36,892 nucleotides of DNA. It comes from Sphingomonas aerophila. Its GTDB lineage: Bacteria; Pseudomonadota; Alphaproteobacteria; Sphingomonadales; Sphingomonadaceae. The DNA is taken from assembly GCF_014199305.1 (NCBI RefSeq), contig NZ_JACIJK010000017.1, positions 1 through 36,892 of the forward strand. The letters run 5' to 3'. This document shows positions 15,901 to 23,392 of this stretch, piece after piece (positions within the stretch are counted from its first letter, which is position 1; the number at the start of each line of letters is the position of its first letter). A model generated the notes under the pieces. The model saw only the letters and a list, made by a program, of their open reading frames with translations, ran no database searches and was not told the DNA's origin. The translations under genes and the position numbers were made by a program.

Positions 15901-16288
15901 CAATTCAGCTTGACCCAAACCCGGTCACTTACGCGCTCCTACACGCTTCCGGAAAGCGGTCGTTAGTTCAGGTGACATCCAATGGCGAGAACTGGGCCGT
16001 TCGCGGACAGGCAGCTTTCGGGTACCCAAAGTGAGGTAGCTGCCGTTCGATCTGGCAGGGTTCTCATGGCCAGAAGCGACCCATTCCTTGCCGTCCGCCA
16101 GCAATAAGTAGTTCCCGATAGCTGTCCTTCGTTCATCCTACTCTCAATGACGGCTGCTCGGGAACTAACTGCCTTGCGCATGAGACTGCATCGTTGAATG
16201 ACAACTCGAGGCAAACGTCTAAGGAGAATTCAAGTTAAGGTACCAGCGGGTAGCCTTCCTGAAACGGGTAACAGCCATAGGCTCCGCG
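15901..16288. other. Intergenic region without a supported gene
   Basis: No convincing coding frame or RNA gene was found. Near 15908 the run TTGACCCAAACCCGGTCACT resembles the first half of the ~44-bp repeat family described at 26.8-36.3 kb. A minus-strand frame at 15963-16214 has no motif and no ribosome site. Confidence 0.4.
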
Positions 16289-16735
16289 TTAGTGCTTCAA
16301 AGCAGCGCTCAGGTTACCGAGAACGCCGAGTTGTTGGAGGATCACTGATGCCGCGTTGTAGCAGTGGAAGGAGGTGACCTTGCCGTCCTTCAGGTGGAAC
16401 ACGTCGCAGCACGGCGCGTCCATCGTCTTGCCGGTCGGTGCGATGCTTCCCGCGGCGAGGTGCAGGTCGCCCTCGTGCGTGCCCTGAAGGGCGAGTTCGA
16501 CGACCACGACGTCCCCGGTGACGTAGAACCGGTAGAGCTCCCGGTGCATGTCGGGGAATGCCGAGGCGTAGGCGTCGACGGTATCACCGATCTCCTTGCC
16601 GTAGAACTTCATGCCGGAGGGAACGTCGTAGAAATAGCCGCCCTCGGAGAACATCGAGACGAACTTCGCGGTGTCCTTGCTGCTCGCCTCGGCGACGGCA
16701 TAGAGCGAGCGGATGATCTCTTCATTGGTGGGCAT
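16289..16735 (-). CDS. SnoaL-like (NTF2 superfamily) protein
   Basis: From ATG 16733-16735 (AAGGA upstream) a 148-aa protein with the SnoaL/NTF2 cone fold pattern: helix NEEIIRSLYAVAEASSKDTA, 'FVSMFSEGGYFYDVPSGMKF', 'AYASAFPDMHRELYRFYVTG', and strands DVVVVELALQGTHEGDL and DVFHLKDGKVTSFHCYNAAS. The ASAFPDMHRE segment is the ester-cyclase/SnoaL-like signature. Members include polyketide cyclases, limonene-epoxide-hydrolase-like enzymes and many uncharacterised proteins, so the reaction is not known. The frame reads 47 codons further upstream, but that part is Pro/Ser/Arg-rich and covers the promoter with two dyads. Confidence 0.85.
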   Translation of the reverse strand: MPTNEEIIRSLYAVAEASSKDTAKFVSMFSEGGYFYDVPSGMKFYGKEIGDTVDAYASAFPDMHRELYRFYVTGDVVVVELALQGTHEGDLHLAAGSIAPTGKTMDAPCCDVFHLKDGKVTSFHCYNAASVILQQLGVLGNLSAALKH

Positions 16736-16831
16736 GATCGGGTCCTTCGTTGCGTTGATCGTCTCGTGAGCTGACCGTTCCAATAGGGCTGGCGGCGTTG
16801 CCGGAGGAATCAGCCGCGGGGATGCGGGGCT

Positions 16832-16866
16832 AGTCCGATCGTAAGGACTCCTCATACGATCGTATG
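16832..16866. promoter_or_regulatory. Paired dyads, putative operator
   Basis: CATACGATCGTATG (16853-16866) is a perfect 14-bp palindrome. Just beside it AGTCC-N8-GGACT (16832-16849) shares the same CGATCGTA core (16836-16843). They lie ~100-130 nt upstream of the SnoaL-like start and look like tandem sites for a dimeric repressor of the TetR kind. The regulator is not in the window. Confidence 0.45.
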
Positions 16867-17017
16867 GTGCGCGCACGCCGCCGCTGTCCCGCGCGCACCA
16901 TCGTCAGTCGCGCTGCACCTGGAGAACGATACCGGGCGCTCCACCAGCCCCATCGGCGATGACCAGCCATCGCCGGGCGCCGTCCTCGCCGGCGACCACC
17001 TGTCGGATCGGACCTGC

Positions 17018-17855
17018 GGGTGCTGTCAGTTTAATGCGAACTCGTCTCCACAGGATGCAGTTCGCCTGACGAGCACGGTCGCTTAGCTCGCGAGGCTCTG
17101 CCACTCCGCCAACGCGGCAGAGCGTCGTTCCTTGTAGGTCAGGCGGTCGACGAGGTGGCGTTCGAGGCAGAAGTGATTGTGGACGTTGGCGTGGACGGAG
17201 GCGAACTTCTGGAGTGTCTTCATCTGCCGAAAGCGGAGCATTGCCCGCTCTCATCATCGGAACGGCAGGTGTGAGTTCTCCACCCGGTTGTTGGCCCAGC
17301 GACCCACCTCCTGCTTCTCAGCGTTGCCAAGCTCATTCATCGCTGCACGGTAGGAGCGTAGGCCATCAGTAGTGATCGCCTCAGGACTGCCATGGCGCCT
17401 GAGCGCCTTCTTCATGAAGGTAAGCGCGGCAGCCTTGTCGCGGCTCCTGGTGACATAGCTCTCCAGCACCTCACCCTCATGGTCGACCGCTCGCCACAGG
17501 TAGACCATCTCACCGTTCAGCTTCACGTACATCTCGTCCAGGTGCCATCGCCAGCGCCGGAAGCCTCGCATTCGGCTGACCCGCTGCCGGCGTATGTCGC
17601 CTGCGAACAGCGGTCCAAACCTGTTCCACCACAGCCGTACCGTTTCATGGCAGATGTCGATGCCACGCTCGAACAGCAGGTCCTCGACGTTCCGCAATGA
17701 GAGCGGGAAACGCACGTACATCAGCACCACCAGCCGGATCACCTCAGGTGATGAGTTGAAGTAACGGAACGGGCTCTCAGGCTTGCGTGGACGCGGCATG
17801 CGCCCGCCCTACCCCGTCCCGCTCCAGGACGGTGCACTTGGTTTGACGGAGCCCC
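17018..17855 (-). mobile_element. IS6-family insertion sequence, inactivated
   Basis: An element of ~838 bp bounded by imperfect terminal inverted repeats: GGGTGCTGTCAG at 17018 and, on the opposite strand, GGGGCTCCGTCAAACC from 17855. Length and single transposase gene fit the IS6 family. The end sequences resemble those of the two ~200-bp elements at 20.77-21.60 kb. The exact ends are estimates from this similarity. No clear target duplication was seen. Confidence 0.7.
17083..17799 (-). pseudogene. IS6-family transposase, broken by two stop codons
   Basis: The intact frame runs 181 codons from ATG 17797-17799: zinc-finger-like N-terminus and helix-turn-helix (FPLSLRNVEDLLFERGIDIC), then the DDE core with Asp in WHLDEMYVK, Asp in ITTDGLRSY and Glu in NNRVENSHLPF. 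Two TGA codons follow in a row where relatives carry two Arg codons; CGA to TGA transitions explain both. Past them the same frame continues for ~55 codons, ERAMLRFRQMKTLQKFASVH and LVDRLTYKERRSAALAEWQ, to TAA at 17083-17085. Without the last helical part the protein is probably inactive, although all three catalytic acids lie before the stop. Confidence 0.85.
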
Positions 17856-18036
17856 AGCGAGAAAGGGTGCTCGTTTTGTAAACCGCGGCCACGGGCCGCA
17901 TGCCGGTCTTCTCTGTTCGGGTACGGCCACCTAGTCTCGCCAGGCTGTCGCTGCGCGTGCGGAAGGTACCTGAGGAACATCCCCGACCACCCGCCCGTTA
18001 TCACTTCGCCGGCGTGCCTGAAGGAGAGCCGGCGTT

Positions 18037-19878
18037 ATGACCCAGGCAAGGCCAGCGGACGCGTCATCTGACGGCGGAAGAGGGTCGGCAGCGGCAGAAT
18101 TGGCGCGCCAAGCTAGGTTTCTTGAGGCGAACCTGTCCTCGATCCCGGATTACGTCTACGCTTTCGATCGTGGACGGCGCTTCGTCTACGCCAACCCTGC
18201 CATGCTTGCGTTGTTCGGGCTGACCTCCCAGGAAATGCTTGGCAGGACGTTCACCGAACTGGATTATCCGCCTGATCTGGCCGCCCTGCTCAACAGTCAA
18301 ATCGACCAGATTTTCGCCGATGGCTTAACCATAGAAGACGAGGTATTCTACCGGAGCACAACCGGTCACGCGGCCTATTTCGGCTATCTCTGGGGGCCGG
18401 TACGTGGCGATGACGGTTCGGTCGATCTGGTCGTCGGTGTCTCGCGCGACATTAGCGAGCGCCGGGCTCTCGAAGAGACACTGCGCAAGAGCGAAGCCCG
18501 ACTGCGTGCCGCCACCGATCTGGTCGGTGTCGGCATTTACTCCTGGAATCCGGTAACGGACACGCTCGACTGGGACGAGCGGTTGCGCGCAATGTGGGGT
18601 CTATCGCCTGACGCGGTGGTCAACATCGACGTATACAAAGCAGGCATTCACCCAGACGACTTGCCCCGCGTGCGCTCCGCGATAGCAGCTTGCGTCGATC
18701 CGGACGGCGATGGTCACTATGCAATCGAATATCGAGTGATTGGGCGCGACGACGACGTCACGCGCCACATCGCCACATCAGGTCGCACAACGTTCGAGGG
18801 AGGGCACGCCGTCAGCTTCATCGGTGCCGCCATCGATATGACGGAACAGCGCACCACGGAGGCGGCTGTTCGCGCAAGTGAAGCGCAGTTTCGCAGCTTC
18901 GCCGAGAATAGCAGCAACCTGCTCTGGATCGCCGACACCACGACTGGCGCGATCATCTACCGCAGCGCTGCTTTTGAGCGCATCTGGGGCGAGCCGTGCG
19001 CCGAGGCGCCGATCAAGCTCGAAGCATGGATGGGGCATGTCCATCCCGACGATCGGCAAGCCGTCACCCGTGCGTTGGATTCCGTCAGGGCCGGCGAGGT
19101 CACTCAGTACGAGTATCGTATCGTACGACCGAAGGACGGCTGCGTCCGCTGGTTGCGAGATACGAGTTTTCCGATACGCGACGATCGCGCTGGTGTCACC
19201 CGCATCGGCGGCATCGCCGAGGACTTGACGCAACAGGACAGCCGACAAGTCTATGTCGTCAGCACCAGCGCGTCAGAGGCGCGGCAAATTGCGCGCTTGG
19301 TCCGCAGCATGGATTACGGCGCCCGAATTTTTGAAAGCGCTGACGCCTTTCTCGACATGGCCCCGGTCCTGTCCTCCGGGTGCGTCATAGTTGACCTTCG
19401 CAGGAGGCGAGATGACGGACTTTCTGTCCCCCGGGAACTTAAGGCAAGGTCTATCGGACTCCCGACCGTAGCACTGGACGGTCCGAATGCCGGGGCCGAA
19501 GCAGCCGTTGCGGCGATGAAAGCTGGCGCGGTTGACTATGTCATGTTCAGAGACGAGGCGGTGCTACTGGGCAAGCTGGGCGCTGCTCTAGCGGAATGCC
19601 AAGCGACAGCGCACCCGGCCACGAGAGACGAGGAAGTCAGTGCCCAGATCGCCCGGTTGACGTCGCGCGAGCGTGAGGTGCTCGTGGGCCTGGTCGACGG
19701 AGGCACCAACAAGATCATCGCGCAGGGGCTGGGAATAAGCCCCCGGACGGTCGAGCTGCACCGGGCCCAAGTCATGAACAAGTTGGGAGCAAGCAGTCTG
19801 ACCGAAGTCGTTCAGATCGCCTTCTCGGCGGGGTTTGCGCCGGCCGGAGCTAGCGGAAGGGCACGGAAGGTTACCTAG
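18037..19878 (+). CDS. Triple-PAS, pseudo-receiver, LuxR-type transcriptional regulator
   Basis: A 613-aa soluble protein. Three PAS domains span about residues 25-150 (IPDYVYAFDRGRRFVYANPA), 155-275 (GIYSWNPVTDTLDWDERLRA) and 280-400 (NLLWIADTTTGAIIYRSAAF, each closing with a PAC motif such as GVSRDISERRALEE). A receiver-like domain follows (~402-525) keeping the phospho-acceptor-like Asp453 in CVIVDLRRR but with VSTSAS where receivers have the acidic pair. The C-terminus (~540-603) is a FixJ/LuxR helix-turn-helix: LTSREREVLVGLVDGGTNKI, ISPRTVELHRAQVMNKLGAS. There is no kinase domain, so the PAS modules may feed directly into DNA binding. AAGGAG lies before the start. It stands alone. Confidence 0.9.
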   Translation: MTQARPADASSDGGRGSAAAELARQARFLEANLSSIPDYVYAFDRGRRFVYANPAMLALFGLTSQEMLGRTFTELDYPPDLAALLNSQIDQIFADGLTIEDEVFYRSTTGHAAYFGYLWGPVRGDDGSVDLVVGVSRDISERRALEETLRKSEARLRAATDLVGVGIYSWNPVTDTLDWDERLRAMWGLSPDAVVNIDVYKAGIHPDDLPRVRSAIAACVDPDGDGHYAIEYRVIGRDDDVTRHIATSGRTTFEGGHAVSFIGAAIDMTEQRTTEAAVRASEAQFRSFAENSSNLLWIADTTTGAIIYRSAAFERIWGEPCAEAPIKLEAWMGHVHPDDRQAVTRALDSVRAGEVTQYEYRIVRPKDGCVRWLRDTSFPIRDDRAGVTRIGGIAEDLTQQDSRQVYVVSTSASEARQIARLVRSMDYGARIFESADAFLDMAPVLSSGCVIVDLRRRRDDGLSVPRELKARSIGLPTVALDGPNAGAEAAVAAMKAGAVDYVMFRDEAVLLGKLGAALAECQATAHPATRDEEVSAQIARLTSREREVLVGLVDGGTNKIIAQGLGISPRTVELHRAQVMNKLGASSLTEVVQIAFSAGFAPAGASGRARKVT

Positions 19879-19934
19879 GGTTTATCCATATGCCGCTATG
19901 ATCGGCCGCGGGCGAGGACTCTGTCAGCTTATCA

Positions 19935-20755
19935 ATGGCTGGGTTTATGACGCAACTTCAGACTGCAAGCACGTTCCCGGGGCCAACCCGACGGTCGCCG
20001 GTGCCTTGCACACGATCCAAACCAGAACTCGCCGGAGCCACAGCCGCACACGCTCGTCTCCTTGTTAGGACGCTCGCCGGACTTGGGGTCACCGATCAGA
20101 AGCTGGCGGATGAGCTCGCGCACTCCGTCGGAGGCATCTACCAGATCAACGGTGGGCAGAGACTTCCCGCGAGGTTACTTGCGACCAACGTGCACGTTCT
20201 CACTGAAGGCTGGGCATTTCGTTCGCAGATGCTGCCAAACGGCACCCGCCAAATTACAGACATCCTTGTCCCAGGTGACTTCTGTTCAACTTCCCTCTGC
20301 GACGAGGAGGCATTCTGCGCCGTCGAGGCTTGCGGGCCGGCACGCGTCGCGGTGCTGAACATGGGATTGCTTACGGAACAAGCTCGCACCCTGGTTGAAC
20401 AACGCCGACGCGAGCAACAGGGGGACGTCGTACGTCGGCTCCGCAACCGACTTGTAAATCTAGGTCGCCGTAACGCTCGGGAGCGCTTGGTCTACTTTTG
20501 TGTGGAAACTCATTCCCGACTAGCAAACGTTCAAGTCATCGAGGGGAGTCATTCGCCTGGCCGTTCACTCAAGAGGACCTGGCCGACATTCTCGGGCTTA
20601 CGTCAGTCCACATCAATCGCATACTCGGACGGCTGCGCCGCGAGAACCTGCTCGTCATTAAAAACCGGCAGGTCGCCATCGTTGATCTGCTCCATCTGCG
20701 TAGAACAAGCGGGTTCGATAGTACTAACCGCGGTGGCGTCGGCTGGAGCAATTAG
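19935..20755 (+). pseudogene. Crp/Fnr family regulator, frameshifted
   Basis: The first ~200 codons (cNMP-binding-like part: NVHVLTEGWAFRSQMLPNGT, RQITDILVPGDFCSTSLC, dimer helix RRLRNRLVNLGRRNARERLV) are in one frame and the winged helix (SFAWPFTQEDLADILGLTSV, HINRILGRLRRENLLVI) in the next. The shift lies in the G-run of ATCGAGGGGAGTCATTC near 20540-20548; one more G would restore IEGESFAWPFTQED, the standard family junction. It is therefore a gene broken by a one-base deletion, or a sequencing error in a short homopolymer. Without the fix the product would lack its DNA-binding domain and carry an unrelated tail. The downstream neighbour is a decayed mobile region. Confidence 0.8.
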
Positions 20756-20764
20756 GATCCGACA

Positions 20765-20967
20765 GGTGGTGTCAGAGCAATTGCATTGGTCGCGCTTGAG
20801 GTGAGTTCTTGCCCCGTATGCCTGCCCAAAGGCCGGCAAACGGCAGTGTTCCCAGAACCAAGCCGAGCAAGTCCGCAGCACTGACACCGAACGGCATGCC
20901 CGGACCTAGCTAAAGGAGCCGTAAATTCCGGCTTCCGGATCCCCGGTGCGTTACGTTTGACAGCACC
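20765..20967 (+). mobile_element. MITE-like element, copy 1
   Basis: A ~203-bp non-coding element beginning GGTGGTGTCA and ending TGACAGCACC, its terminal inverted repeats. It matches, in inverted orientation, the element at 21404-21598 over its full length. The ends extend to ~20 imperfect bases (GGTGCTGTCAAAGCAACTGC on the second copy) and resemble the ends of the IS6 element at 17.0-17.9 kb, so it may be a non-autonomous passenger of that family. Its right end abuts the IS6 transposase remnant. Confidence 0.65.
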
Positions 20968-21186
20968 GGACTGTCTCATGGCAGATGTCGATGTCGCGCT
21001 CGAACAGCAGGTCCTCGATATCCTGCAAGCTGAGCGGGAAACGCATATACATCATCACCACCAGCCTGATCACCTCGGGTGACGAGCTGAAGTAGAAGAA
21101 CGGGCTTTCAGACTTGCGTGGGCGCGGCATGCCCCTGCCCTACCCCGCCCCGCTTACCAGCCGGTGCAAATGGATTGACAAAGACT
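20968..21186 (-). mobile_element. IS6-family remnant, transposase N-terminus
   Basis: The minus strand encodes MPRPRKSESPFFYFSSSPEV and continues to DIDICHETVR, the first ~54 residues of a transposase closely like the one at 17.8 kb, with an undamaged frame up to the junction with MITE copy 1 at 20968. Upstream, the IS outer end is recognisable up to ~21186 (CCGGTGCAAATGGATTGAC versus ACGGTGCACTTGGTTTGAC in the larger copy). The rest of the element is gone. Confidence 0.75.
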
Positions 21187-21296
21187 GCTTATGACTTTGC
21201 TTCCAGAACTTGGATACGGGGATGGCCATGGTTGGAGCGCTCGACGCGACCTGATAGCGACAGCTTATGGAAGGTCGAGCGACGAGTGGCGACAGG

Positions 21297-21403
21297 GTGC
21301 AACGTGTCGTGATACTGGGCGGCGACACGGCAGGGTGGATGAGGGCTGCCGCGCTCGCGAAGACCTTTGGACAGCGGCTCTCGGTCACTTTACTGGAATC
21401 GGA
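21297..21403 (+). pseudogene. Tryptophan halogenase, N-terminal fragment
   Basis: From GTG 21297 the frame reads VQRVVILGGDTAGWMRAAAL then AKTFGQRLSVTLLESE, which is the FAD-binding start of flavin-dependent tryptophan halogenases (family form 'RVVILGGGTAGWMAAAAL...VTLVES'). The second Gly of the dinucleotide motif GGGTAGW is Asp here. The frame ends abruptly where MITE copy 2 begins (21404), and the rest of the ~500-codon gene is not found beyond it. So a halogenase gene was cut, probably by the insertion or a linked deletion, and has started to decay. Confidence 0.6.
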
Positions 21404-21598
21404 GGTGGTGTCAAACGTAACGCACTAATGATTTGGAAGCTTAATATACGGGCTTCTTTAGCAAGGTCGGGGCATGCCATTCGTGCTGTCAGTGCTCCGG
21501 ACTTGCTCGGCTTGGTTCTCGGTTTGCCTCCCGATGGACATGCAAACGGGGCAGAACCTCGCCTCATACGCGCCCAGTGCAGTTGCTTTGACAGCACC
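21404..21598 (-). mobile_element. MITE-like element, copy 2 (inverted)
   Basis: A ~195-bp element bounded by GGTGGTGTCA (21404) and TGACAGCACC (21598). Its reverse complement aligns with copy 1 along the whole length, including the shared core GAGAACCAAGCCGAGCAAGT. It carries no gene: frames inside it are short. It interrupts the halogenase fragment. Confidence 0.65.
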
Positions 21599-22152
21599 CC
21601 GCGCGCGTTTACCGCCTCTAGTCACTTGACCCTGGCAGCTGTTCAACATGGCTAGCCGTTCATCAGCCTAGACATGCCTCCGATCGGCGCTCCTACGGTC
21701 GGTCGTCAAGAACACCAACAAGATCTTCATTCCTCTGGTGCTATCTGGCCCGCCGAGGCTTGAGTAAACGGCCAGTCGAACGAGGTGGCCAGGGACGAAA
21801 GCAAGTTGACCGGTTCGGTCAAAGCACAAAGTTGTGCTATTTGCCTCGCTCCTTAACTTTCCTGTCGAGCACTCCAATGCCCTCGCTCGTTCCGTTCGAC
21901 ACGTGATCTGGGCCAGCAGAGAGCGCTTTCCAGCAGAGAGGTCGGGCCAACGACGAAACATCCTGGATAGTATGATGGTGCACGCTTTGAGGCTCGCGTG
22001 AGCGGGGCATAAAGTCGCCCTATCTGCCCGGTTTCTGTAGAGGCGACACACAAACCAATACCTCTGAATCATTGCCGTCGTTTAGGCGCCGTTAACTGCA
22101 CCTGCGTGACACTCGTGAGCATAACAGCCGAGTTGGCGAGGGTAGGTGAGGC
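21599..22152. other. Gene-poor segment after the mobile remnants
   Basis: No supported gene. A 134-codon minus-strand frame (21668-22072) shows no motif, is Arg/Ser/Cys-rich and has no clear ribosome site. Composition is visibly less GC-rich than its neighbours, in line with decayed or imported DNA. The last ~60 bases hold the leader of the glycoside hydrolase gene. Confidence 0.4.
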
Positions 22153-23205
22153 ATGTCAGAGCGGTGGACTGCAGAGGAGGCGCACACATGGTTCGAGGCA
22201 CAGCCGTGGCATGTGGGATGCAACTTCACCCCGTCGTACGCCATCAATCAGCTGGAGATGTGGCAGCCCGAGACCTTTGACCTGGCCATCATGGAGCGGG
22301 AACTCCGGCTAGCGTCGTCGATCGGTATGAACTCGGCTCGCGTCTACCTGCATGATCTGCTCTGGATGCAGGACGCGCAAGGGTTTCTCGAGCGGGTCGA
22401 TCAATTCCTGAGCGTTGCAGACCAACAGGGCATTCGCATCATGCTCGTGTTGTTCGATTCGTGCTGGGATCCGGAGCCTTGTCTCGGCTTACAGCGCGCG
22501 CCTCGTGCGGGAGTGCACAATTCCGGCTGGGTGCAGTCACCGGGCGTACCGGTATTGCATGACCACGGGCAGCACGGGCGGCTTGAGGCATACGTAAGAG
22601 GTGTAGTCGAACGCTTTGCTGCCGACCCACGTGTGTTCGCCTGGGACATCTGGAACGAGCCGGATAACGGGCCTGAGGTGGCGCTCTGTGACCCCGCGCT
22701 GCTTAGCGCCAAGGCAGACCTGGTGGTGCCGCTTATGGTGGCGGCATTCGGTTGGGCACGCGAGTGCAAGCCGACGCAGCCGCTGACTAGCGGCATCTGG
22801 CTGGGTGACTGGTCGGCACCTGATCTTCTGAGCCCGATCCAGCGCGCGCAGACCAGCCATTCCGACATCATCTCGTTCCACAACTACGGTACCGCCGAGG
22901 ATTTCGTAACCCGGGTCAGATGGCTGAGCGCCATGGGCCGTCCTCTACTCTGCACAGAGTTCATGGCGCGGCCCGCCGGTAGCACGTTTCAGGCAATCCT
23001 CCCGGCAGCACGGGAGCACCGTGTAGGCACCTTCTGCTGGGGCTTGGTTCGCGGCAAGACCCAGACGCACCTACCGTGGGATAACTGGTCTAGTCCCTTG
23101 CCTGAGGTCACCAAGGACGCGTGGTTCCACGACATCTTTGATGAGACCGGCACACCTTACGATGCTGCAGAAATCGAGTTCCTGCGAATGCTAAGCGCCG
23201 TTTGA
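22153..23205 (+). CDS. Glycoside hydrolase, clan GH-A (GH5-like)
   Basis: A 350-aa TIM-barrel hydrolase. The acid/base Glu lies in FAWDIWNEPDNGPE and the nucleophile Glu in GRPLLCTEFMARPAGS, with the strand motifs GMNSARVYLHDLLWMQD, GIRIMLVLFDSCWDPEPC and DIISFHNYGTAEDF between, and TFCWGLVRGKTQTHLPWDNW as the last aromatic strand. Similar proteins are often annotated as cellulase-family or 1,4-beta-xylanase without proof. There is no signal peptide, so it would act on oligosaccharides inside the cell. A ribosome site GGTGAGG precedes the ATG. No sugar transporter or other sugar gene is adjacent, so substrate is open. Confidence 0.85.
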   Translation: MSERWTAEEAHTWFEAQPWHVGCNFTPSYAINQLEMWQPETFDLAIMERELRLASSIGMNSARVYLHDLLWMQDAQGFLERVDQFLSVADQQGIRIMLVLFDSCWDPEPCLGLQRAPRAGVHNSGWVQSPGVPVLHDHGQHGRLEAYVRGVVERFAADPRVFAWDIWNEPDNGPEVALCDPALLSAKADLVVPLMVAAFGWARECKPTQPLTSGIWLGDWSAPDLLSPIQRAQTSHSDIISFHNYGTAEDFVTRVRWLSAMGRPLLCTEFMARPAGSTFQAILPAAREHRVGTFCWGLVRGKTQTHLPWDNWSSPLPEVTKDAWFHDIFDETGTPYDAAEIEFLRMLSAV

Positions 23206-23392
23206 GAGGAATGTTGGTCGGCAAGGTTCCTGTGACCTGCGTAACACTGACCGGCTTGATGAAGACGGATCGCCGAGCCCGCGGAGCTGTCGCAGTTTTC
23301 CGCGCATTCACGCACCCTGTTAAGCTGTGACACTGGCAGACAGTCGCTAGTAACCCCCTGGTGCCCGTGTATTAATTTCGTCGGGGGCCAAG

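Noticed and set aside
21668..22072. 134-codon minus-strand frame as a gene
   Set aside because: No motif, unusual composition and no ribosome site in a decayed region.
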